Source of the DNA: CAZGMJ01 sp964649005
Lineage (GTDB): Bacteria; Planctomycetota; Phycisphaerae; Sedimentisphaerales; Anaerobacaceae
Direction: 5' to 3'
Length of the DNA stretch: 13,064 nucleotides
Assembly (NCBI GenBank): GCA_964649005.1
Contig: CAZYMD010000146.1
Coordinates: 1-13,064 of the forward strand
The position numbers and the translations under genes were made by a program. A model generated the notes under the pieces. That model saw nothing but the letters and a program-made list of their open reading frames with translations. It did no database searches and was not told the DNA's origin. Shown here piece by piece: positions 6,615 through 13,064 of the stretch (the stretch's first letter is position 1; every line of letters begins with the position of its first letter).

Positions 6615-7628
6615 TCAGTTCTCTATTTCCATTTCCATCGCCTGCCTCGGATGGGCATCGTCATAGGTTTCTTTCAACTTTCTTGTGGTTAAATGAGTGT
6701 ATATCTGAGTTGTCGAAAGTGATTGATGGCCAAGCAACTCCTGGACGCTTCGCAGGTCAGCCCCATTGTTCAGCATGTGTGTTGCAAAACTGTGACGCAG
6801 GGTATGCGGACTGATAGCTGCATCGAGACCGGCCATTTTGAGATATTTGTCCATCTTACGGCGTACGCTGCGTGTGCTCAAGCGTCGTCCGTGCTTATTG
6901 ACAAACAGCACCCTCGAATCGAAGTTGCTGTTGTTTTGCGCCCGCTTATTTCTGAATTCCATGTAGTGCTGAATCACCTGCAAGGCGGTTGAACTAATCG
7001 GCGCGATTCTCTCCTTCTTGCCCTTGCCCCGCACATGTACAACCTCGCCGAGGAAGTCTATATCATCCATATTCAACGCGACGACTTCGCTGACCCTAAT
7101 GCCAGTACTATAGAGAGTCTCAAGAATTGACCTGTCCCTGGCGCCAAGCCACGTATCCACCGGAGGCGTATCGAGCAGTCTCTTGACTTCTTCATACTCA
7201 AGAAATCGAGGCAGCTTCTTTTCCTGCTTCGGTGTCCTGATTGCCGCCACGGGATTATTCGGCACTTCATTCCTTTTCACCAGGAACTTGTAGAAGCTTC
7301 TCAACGTGGCAAGTTTCCGAGCGATTGTCGCTTTGGAATACTTCTTGTCATTGAGAAAAACCAAATATGTCCTGACTGCATTGATGTCGACAGAAAGGAG
7401 TAAACGATCAATAGCTACCTTGGTTTCCGTCGCCACAGCAGTGGCCGGCCCCATCATTCCAGGAGAAGATGAAAACGAATCCTGTTCCGGTATTGCGATT
7501 TGATCGCTCGCAAGGAACTCGCTGAACTGCCCCAAGTCTGCCCCATAACACTTGGCAGTATGCTCGGAGAAACGTTTCTCAAACCTCAAGTAGTCCAAAA
7601 ACTTCTGAATGACATTGCTTTCTTCCAT
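6615..7628 (-). CDS. xerC: Tyrosine recombinase XerC/XerD type
   Basis: Site-specific tyrosine recombinase, probably one of the pair resolving chromosome dimers at dif. It has 337 residues; Xer proteins usually have about 300. The N-terminal SAM-like core-binding domain covers about 5-118, and the catalytic domain about 138-325. The catalytic set is complete: Arg178 in GIRVSE, Lys202 in GKGKKER, His275 and Arg278 in SPHTLRHS, His301 in LGHQSL and nucleophile Tyr310. Spacings between these residues equal those of E. coli XerD. The extra length comes from an inserted loop at about 41-75, rich in Ser, Pro, Ala and Thr, inside the N-terminal domain. AGG lies 7 bases before the ATG. I name it xerC by overall resemblance; XerD or a lone Xer is possible. 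The single-gene context and lack of att-like repeats argue against a phage or integron integrase. A clear terminator follows. Confidence 0.9.
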   Translation of the reverse strand: MEESNVIQKFLDYLRFEKRFSEHTAKCYGADLGQFSEFLASDQIAIPEQDSFSSSPGMMGPATAVATETKVAIDRLLLSVDINAVRTYLVFLNDKKYSKATIARKLATLRSFYKFLVKRNEVPNNPVAAIRTPKQEKKLPRFLEYEEVKRLLDTPPVDTWLGARDRSILETLYSTGIRVSEVVALNMDDIDFLGEVVHVRGKGKKERIAPISSTALQVIQHYMEFRNKRAQNNSNFDSRVLFVNKHGRRLSTRSVRRKMDKYLKMAGLDAAISPHTLRHSFATHMLNNGADLRSVQELLGHQSLSTTQIYTHLTTRKLKETYDDAHPRQAMEMEIEN

Positions 7629-7722
7629 AGTATACCTGCCATCTGGCGTTTCTAATTGCCTCGTAATTTCACCAGCGTTGCCTTTTCTGATATCGACCGC
7701 GCTGCCGTCTTATTAACTCACA

Positions 7723-7962
7723 TTAGTTCACATGAATTTGTGCATCCGTATTCTCATCCAACAACCTGTCGGCCTGGCCGATCAGCGATTGTGTGAGCTT
7801 AAAGCTAAGCACAGCAGCATCAAACCAGTCGAAATCGGTCCGCTGGTCCTTGGCCTGTTCAATGAGAGTATCCAACAGGTCATCTTCAGAGCCGTGCTCG
7901 TAGCGGAATATGAACTTCTCCTTCCCCTTGTTCAGCACCAGTTGTCGCCTGCCTTTGTTCAT
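7723..7962 (-). CDS. Small conserved-looking protein of unknown function
   Basis: A 79-residue soluble protein that I do not recognise. The ATG at 7962 is preceded on the minus strand by AGGA with an 8-base spacer; an upstream GTG (7980) or ATG (7977) would add six or five residues. The N-terminal third is basic (MNKGRRQLVLNKGKEKFIF), with a likely short beta segment. The rest is acidic and probably helical, with notable runs HGSEDDLLDTL and TDFDWFDAAVLSFKL. No cysteines, membrane segment or known motif is present. It lies 94 bases upstream of xerC on the same strand, with no visible terminator between, so the two may be cotranscribed. Natural-looking composition, a good ribosome site and the block structure support it as real; function is unknown. 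Confidence 0.7.
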   Translation of the reverse strand: MNKGRRQLVLNKGKEKFIFRYEHGSEDDLLDTLIEQAKDQRTDFDWFDAAVLSFKLTQSLIGQADRLLDENTDAQIHVN

Positions 7963-8000
7963 CGAGCGAATCCTCATCACAAGAACCGAGCCAAAATGTT

Positions 8001-8029
8001 AGAGTTCATAAACAACTAATTCTTTTGTC
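8001..8029 (-). promoter_or_regulatory. Weak predicted promoter for the small gene and xerC
   Basis: On the minus strand TTGTCG (plus 8024-8029) is followed after about 18 bases by TATGAA, each matching four of six consensus positions. It is the best candidate in the 269-base gap upstream of the small gene. The -35 lies inside the palindrome listed next. Low certainty. Confidence 0.25.
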
Positions 8030-8036
8030 GACAAAA
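8023..8036. promoter_or_regulatory. Perfect 14-base palindrome TTTTGTC/GACAAAA
   Basis: TTTTGTCGACAAAA is an exact palindrome about 60-75 bases upstream of the small gene's start and overlapping the possible -35. The symmetry is certain; an operator role is an inference and no cognate regulator is identified. Confidence 0.4.
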
Positions 8037-8117
8037 AACCAGCCAACTAAAGTCCGAAAGACAGGTTTTTCCGCAGACGTCAATAAAAACGACACTGTGA
8101 AAAACGCCACAAGGCTT

Positions 8118-8139
8118 TTATCGGCCAATAAGCCCGATA
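8118..8139. repeat. Inverted repeat TATCGG...CCGATA containing a repeated element
   Basis: TATCGG (8119-8124) and CCGATA (8134-8139) can pair across a 9-base loop. The left part, TTATCGGCCAATAA (8118-8131), is itself nearly palindromic and matches 6297-6310 at 13 of 14 positions. No T-run follows on either strand, so it is not a clear terminator. It lies in the gap between the radical SAM gene and the small gene. Confidence 0.35.
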
Positions 8140-8231
8140 GCTTTACAAATTGAGGTCCAACGGGGGTAGATATGTGTTAATTTGGGGATATTCTCTGATA
8201 ATCGTCTAATACATGGGATGAGACTTGGATG

Positions 8232-9164
8232 CTAATTAGCCATGAAAACAGCGTGTCCGTTTCTCTGCTCGCAACGGATTATGCCCTTGTTCTGAAGACT
8301 TGTGATATACTTAAGGACCTCATTGACGTGTATTCCTAATCCTGAAGAGATATCCTCGACGGAACATGGTCTGCGTTTCAACATAGCCAGCACATCCTGT
8401 GTTCCCGCATTCACGGCCTTGCTTTCCTTAATTTGAGAGAAATCGCAAATGATCTCACAGGTCGGACCAAGCTTTGCAGAGATCGCTTCCAGAGTCGATA
8501 TGTCCAATCGCTCGATATTTGGCTCTGCCGTAGGGCGAACGGCGGTGTTAAGATGGATTTTATCGGGTTGGATACGTTCTATGTACTTGCCTATTTTCAC
8601 AACCTGCTCAGAGTCGGTGTTTAAAGGGGCTACTACAAATACTTCCAGCCATAACTGTCCGTCAAACTCTTTTCGAAAGGTGGAGATACCATCAACCAAC
8701 ATTTCAATGTTAATATCCTTGTGCGGACGATTCATCTTTTGGAACGTCACCTCGTCGCCTGCATCCAGGGAAGGCAGAACAACATCAGCCTTGGCACAAT
8801 CGGCCCGAACGTCCGGCCTGTAAAGCAGAGTACCATTTGTCAGTACTGTTACAGGGATATCGGTCATCGCTTTCGTGCCATCTATCAGCACTCCCAGGTC
8901 TGAATTAAGTGTGGGTTCACCCGATCCGGCCATGGTTATGAAGTCAGCTTCAAGCCCTGCTGCAATTTTCCTCTCAAGCTCCTTCAAAATAGGCCCGGCG
9001 GGCAAATACGCCTTACGATCGATCGTCACATTAGTAGTTCTGCCGATCTGGCAATAGACGCAATCGAGCGTACAGACCTTATGGGGCATTATGTCAACAC
9101 CCAGGCTTAGACCCAACCGGCGAGAAGGCACCGGACCATATAGATGTTTGTATGTATCAGCCAT
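8232..9164 (-). CDS. Radical SAM protein, COG0731 type, with C-terminal winged helix
   Basis: Radical S-adenosylmethionine enzyme of 310 residues related to the COG0731 group. That group is labelled after wyosine synthase, but the bacterial members are largely uncharacterised. The iron-sulphur cluster motif is CTLDCVYC (Cys31, Cys35, Cys38), preceded by YGPVPSRRLGLSLG (9-22), which is typical of this group. GSGEPT (80-85) is the SAM-contacting GGE-like motif. The catalytic barrel extends to about 245. Residues 255-310 look like a winged-helix domain (DVLAMLKRRP, then SVEDISSGLG, then NKGIIR), suggesting nucleic-acid binding or regulation. Its ATG overlaps the kdsA stop by 8 bases, so the two are translationally coupled. 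The substrate is unknown; wyosine synthesis is unlikely in a bacterium. Confidence 0.88.
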   Translation of the reverse strand: MADTYKHLYGPVPSRRLGLSLGVDIMPHKVCTLDCVYCQIGRTTNVTIDRKAYLPAGPILKELERKIAAGLEADFITMAGSGEPTLNSDLGVLIDGTKAMTDIPVTVLTNGTLLYRPDVRADCAKADVVLPSLDAGDEVTFQKMNRPHKDINIEMLVDGISTFRKEFDGQLWLEVFVVAPLNTDSEQVVKIGKYIERIQPDKIHLNTAVRPTAEPNIERLDISTLEAISAKLGPTCEIICDFSQIKESKAVNAGTQDVLAMLKRRPCSVEDISSGLGIHVNEVLKYITSLQNKGIIRCEQRNGHAVFMAN

Positions 9165-9993
9165 TCGCTTTTTCTCTTACTATCAGGGAGATTTTCCTAC
9201 AAACAGTGAGCAATTCCTCCACCCAGTCGATAGGCATAATACACGCCGCATCCGACTTTGCCTTTTCGGGCTGGGGGTGCACTTCAAGAAACAGGCCATC
9301 GGCTCCGGCGGCAACCGCGGCGCGGGCAAGGATGGGAGCCATCTCACGGGAGCCTGCGGTCGAGTCACCAAGACCGCCGGGCTGCTGGGTGCTGTGTGTG
9401 GCGTCGAACATAACAGGGACACCCAACTGCCTCATCATCTCAATAGCTGTCATGTCGTTTACAAGCCTGTTATAGCCAAAAAATGTCCCCCTCTCGGTCA
9501 GAATAATCCGGTCATTGCCACAAGCACGCACCTTTTCAACAACGTTCTTCATCTCGGCCGGAGACAAAAATTGGCCCTTCTTAATACTGATAGGCTTGCC
9601 TGTTCTGGCGCATGCGCAAATCAGATCTGTCTGCCGGCACAGGAAGGCGGGTATTTGCAGGCAGTCCACGACCGCCGCAACATCGGCTGCCTGAGCCGGC
9701 TCGTGAACATCGGTCATAACAGAAAGGCCCGTACTGCGGCGAACCTTAGCAAGAATTTCCAGGCCCTTCGCCAGTCCGGGACCGCGAAAACTTGAAATGC
9801 TGCTGCGGTTGGCTTTGTCGAAACTGGCCTTGAAGATGATGGGGACAGCGACCTTTGTGGAAATCTCCGCAAGCCTGCTCCCAATCTCGATGCACATGGC
9901 CTCACTTTCAATCACGCACGGCCCGGCCACTGCGAACAGGGGCACATCCAAACCGATTTCAATACTGCCAATGGTAAAGCTTGCCTGATCCAT
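9157..9993 (-). CDS. kdsA: 3-deoxy-8-phosphooctulonate synthase (KDO8P synthase), metal-dependent class
   Basis: Cytoplasmic enzyme condensing phosphoenolpyruvate with arabinose 5-phosphate to Kdo 8-phosphate, the committed step to Kdo in lipopolysaccharide. The 278 residues are normal length. Conserved blocks include AGPCVIES (23-30), FKASFDKANRSS (54-65), TDVHEP (94-99) and FDATHSTQQPGG (196-207). All four metal ligands known from the Aquifex enzyme have equivalents at a constant offset of 15: Cys26, His200, Glu237 and Asp248. It therefore belongs to the metal-dependent class, not the Asn-containing E. coli class. ATG 9993 has AGGA immediately upstream plus GGAAG further away. The gene overlaps the radical SAM gene downstream. 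The presence of kdsA supports a Gram-negative envelope with Kdo. No other Kdo gene is in the window. Confidence 0.95.
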   Translation of the reverse strand: MDQASFTIGSIEIGLDVPLFAVAGPCVIESEAMCIEIGSRLAEISTKVAVPIIFKASFDKANRSSISSFRGPGLAKGLEILAKVRRSTGLSVMTDVHEPAQAADVAAVVDCLQIPAFLCRQTDLICACARTGKPISIKKGQFLSPAEMKNVVEKVRACGNDRIILTERGTFFGYNRLVNDMTAIEMMRQLGVPVMFDATHSTQQPGGLGDSTAGSREMAPILARAAVAAGADGLFLEVHPQPEKAKSDAACIMPIDWVEELLTVCRKISLIVREKANG

Positions 9994-10129
9994 ATCCTAT
10001 TTCTTCCGAACCTTCACATATTCCCTACAAGAAGCGTATGAAATCCACAATCTTCACTGCACATGAGATCAGGAACTTAACGCTAACTGTATCTTAGATC
10101 AACATGGTAACACCAAAAGATTGTTCTGC

Positions 10130-11074
10130 CTACCCCAAGGCCCTGATAATCCGAGTTCGTATTCCCGCGGGCTTAGCATTTTCCGGGACCATCACATTCA
10201 CTGCATGTGGGATGATATCGATTTTAACGGGCAGAACTGGGCCGGGATCGCCATCGATCTCACTTAGAATACCCTCGGTATCACTACTGACATTTATATT
10301 TTTACCCTGGCGGTAGAGTACATCTTTACTTTTCGTGTGACGCTGTAAAATCGTCATCACCGTGTGCATAAGAACAGAGGGCCTCGTTCCACATCTGTAA
10401 ATGCAGATATCCAGCAGCCCATCACCTGAATCAGCATAGTTCAGAATCTTGACACCCATAGCATATCTTGAGATATTTCCGACCCAAACGAGGCAAGGCC
10501 CATCGTGCACCTGCTCGCCATCGACTTCAACTCTCATGGGCCGATACTTATAGTCCCAGAATGTCCGCCAGAACGGCCAGAAGTAGTCATTGTAATCGAT
10601 GTTTCCTTGTCGGCGCTCGCTGACTCGCTTGACGACCTGAGCATCGAAACCAAAGCCAACTATCGAGGTGAAACATCGACCATCGACCATGCCCAAGTCC
10701 AGAGGTCGCAGGAAGCCCGCCTCGAAAGTAGTTATCAGTGTCTTGAGCCGCTCATCGAATCCGAGATCGCTGGCCAGGAGATTTTCGGTGCCCTGCGGAA
10801 CCATTAGCAAAGTCTTGTTGCTGCCTTTCAAACCGTGAGCGACATCTCGAACAGTACCATCACCCCCTACCGCGACTACCATCGCACAGGCGTCATCGCC
10901 AGCCGCCTCACCAGCCAATAGAGTAGCATGTTCCAGAGATCTCGTCTGGCGGACTCGAACTTCAAAGCCCCTGCCGAGAAGATATTTCTGGAAGCGATGG
11001 CCGATCAGCTTGCTGCTCGTCGCGCCCGATTTGGGATTCACGATATACGATATATAACCATCACTCTGTTTCAT
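10130..11074 (-). CDS. Diacylglycerol kinase catalytic-domain lipid kinase
   Basis: A 314-residue soluble or membrane-associated kinase of the DgkB/YegS/sphingosine-kinase superfamily, which phosphorylates lipid hydroxyls using ATP. Motifs in order: IVNPKSG (11-17), GGDGT (70-74) of the nucleotide-binding loop, VPQGTENLLA (92-101), and GNISRYAMG (199-207) followed by ADSGDGLLDI (214-223), the family's second-domain signature. The region around the catalytic Asp reads EIDGDPG (272-278) in place of the more usual DGE. The length fits the family (290-330). The start lacks an obvious Shine-Dalgarno sequence and lies 47 bases after the CYTH gene, so readthrough from the leuS cluster is likely. Diacylglycerol is the most common substrate, but undecaprenol, ceramide or another lipid cannot be excluded. 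Confidence 0.9.
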   Translation of the reverse strand: MKQSDGYISYIVNPKSGATSSKLIGHRFQKYLLGRGFEVRVRQTRSLEHATLLAGEAAGDDACAMVVAVGGDGTVRDVAHGLKGSNKTLLMVPQGTENLLASDLGFDERLKTLITTFEAGFLRPLDLGMVDGRCFTSIVGFGFDAQVVKRVSERRQGNIDYNDYFWPFWRTFWDYKYRPMRVEVDGEQVHDGPCLVWVGNISRYAMGVKILNYADSGDGLLDICIYRCGTRPSVLMHTVMTILQRHTKSKDVLYRQGKNINVSSDTEGILSEIDGDPGPVLPVKIDIIPHAVNVMVPENAKPAGIRTRIIRALG

Positions 11075-11121
11075 ATCAGTGTATCAACAACGGGACATCC
11101 GGATAATTTTCGCTGGCTTTT

Positions 11122-11694
11122 TCACGTGTCCGTATTGCAGTTGTCCTGCCCGGACATTGTTGGCTCGGTTCGGTCTCGAAGCCCGGAAATCATGCCTGCG
11201 TAGCTCTTGCTTATGTGCGGTAAATGCGAGAGGCCCAGACGACTCTTGACTGCGGCAATCAACTGACTATCCGGTCCTTCAATCTCAATAAAATCGCCCA
11301 ACATGTCGAGGCGATCCAAAGCAACCTCACAACCGTCGAGCTTCCACAGTCGTCTGGTCTTCTCAACAATAAGCGCCGGTTCATAACCCAGAACCGAGAG
11401 AATCTTCTCTGCAGCCGCGGCATCATCAACCACAACTTCAATCTCTTGCCTGCTCTTGATATCGCTCTTTTCTTTGGGCCCCTTGTATGTGATGATGAAT
11501 TTCGTGGCGTCTTTCACTGTTTGTATTCGAAGGCGAAGACACTGATCCGTTGTAGCCATAATCCGGCGTCTATCGTCAAATTGCCGGTCGATCTGATGTT
11601 GCTGTTCGACGAACTCGGCGCCCAGGCTATGCAGCCTTGCTTCGATTTCGTCCAATGATTCAACTTTCAGCTTTGTCTCAATCTCCACGTACAT
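11122..11694 (-). CDS. CYTH-domain protein (CyaB/thiamine-triphosphatase-like)
   Basis: A 190-residue CYTH (triphosphate tunnel) protein. The ATG at 11694 is preferred because it opens MYVEIETK, the usual beginning of the family; a TTG at 11715, overlapping the leuS stop, would add seven residues. The hallmark ExExK is EIETK (4-8). Further tunnel residues are the basic strand LRLRI (54-58), Lys71 in YKGPK, ExE at 84-86, KTRRLWKL (112-119), Asp127 in ALDRLD and EIE (137-139). Members hydrolyse triphosphates (inorganic tripolyphosphate or thiamine triphosphate) or, in class IV adenylate cyclases, make cAMP; sequence alone does not decide, and cyclase activity should not be assumed. The last 20 residues look like an unconserved polar tail. 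It sits 13 bases after leuS. Confidence 0.9.
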   Translation of the reverse strand: MYVEIETKLKVESLDEIEARLHSLGAEFVEQQHQIDRQFDDRRRIMATTDQCLRLRIQTVKDATKFIITYKGPKEKSDIKSRQEIEVVVDDAAAAEKILSVLGYEPALIVEKTRRLWKLDGCEVALDRLDMLGDFIEIEGPDSQLIAAVKSRLGLSHLPHISKSYAGMISGLRDRTEPTMSGQDNCNTDT

Positions 11695-11707
11695 AAGACA
11701 GTACCGA

Positions 11708-13064
<1,357 letters not shown>

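Noticed and set aside
6615..7628. The tyrosine recombinase as a phage or integron integrase
   Set aside because: It matches Xer proteins in all spacings, and no attachment repeats, tRNA target, cassette array or phage genes are present.
8231..8240. Palindrome GCTAATTAGC at the radical SAM stop codon
   Set aside because: It is a 10-base A/T-rich palindrome overlapping the stop, without a T-run, and probably chance.
9091..9795. A 234-residue plus-strand open frame opposite kdsA
   Set aside because: It is antisense to a well-supported kdsA, has no family resemblance and lacks a ribosome site.

Overview
This window reads as ordinary chromosomal DNA of a Gram-negative-type bacterium, most likely a planctomycete of the Phycisphaerae type. 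That placement is an inference from family resemblance: a DksA-like protein whose zinc finger has lost cysteines and which carries an SSMPIHMADLGSD segment, a coupled YacG, an unrecognised large membrane protein of a kind I associate with this group, and a Kdo synthase. Base composition looks balanced (about 49% GC by eye) and even throughout. Both ends cut through genes, so the window may be a whole metagenomic contig.

Layout. Plus strand, 1-1571: the C-terminal part of a FecCD-type permease and its ATPase, an importer for iron-siderophore, haem or cobalamin. Plus strand, 1757-2597: a promoter and leader rich in dyad symmetry, then a DksA/TraR-like regulator overlapping a YacG-type gyrase inhibitor. 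Plus strand, 2671-4075: a sigma70-like promoter and a 437-residue polytopic membrane protein of unknown function. Plus strand, 4252-6288: a TTGACA-17-TATAGT promoter and a FlaA1/CapD-type membrane nucleotide-sugar dehydratase. This gene converges on the minus-strand block.

Minus strand, read right to left: leuS (3' half), a CYTH-domain protein and a diacylglycerol-kinase-family lipid kinase form a tight cluster (13064-10130). Then kdsA and a COG0731 radical SAM protein overlap by 8 bases (9993-8232). After a 269-base gap come a 79-residue protein of unknown function and a XerC-type recombinase ending in a clear intrinsic terminator (7962-6557).

Functionally the window mixes housekeeping (leucine charging, chromosome dimer resolution, gyrase control), transcription regulation, envelope biogenesis (Kdo, surface polysaccharide, lipid phosphorylation) and metal or cofactor uptake. 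I found no CRISPR array, tRNA, rRNA, insertion sequence, phage gene or toxin-antitoxin pair, and no convincing undescribed system. The points most worth a second look are an apparent cysteine-synthase/permease junction at the left edge, the DksA-like protein with two of four zinc cysteines replaced, the dyad-rich leader before it, the unknown membrane protein, and the overlapping kdsA-radical SAM pair.
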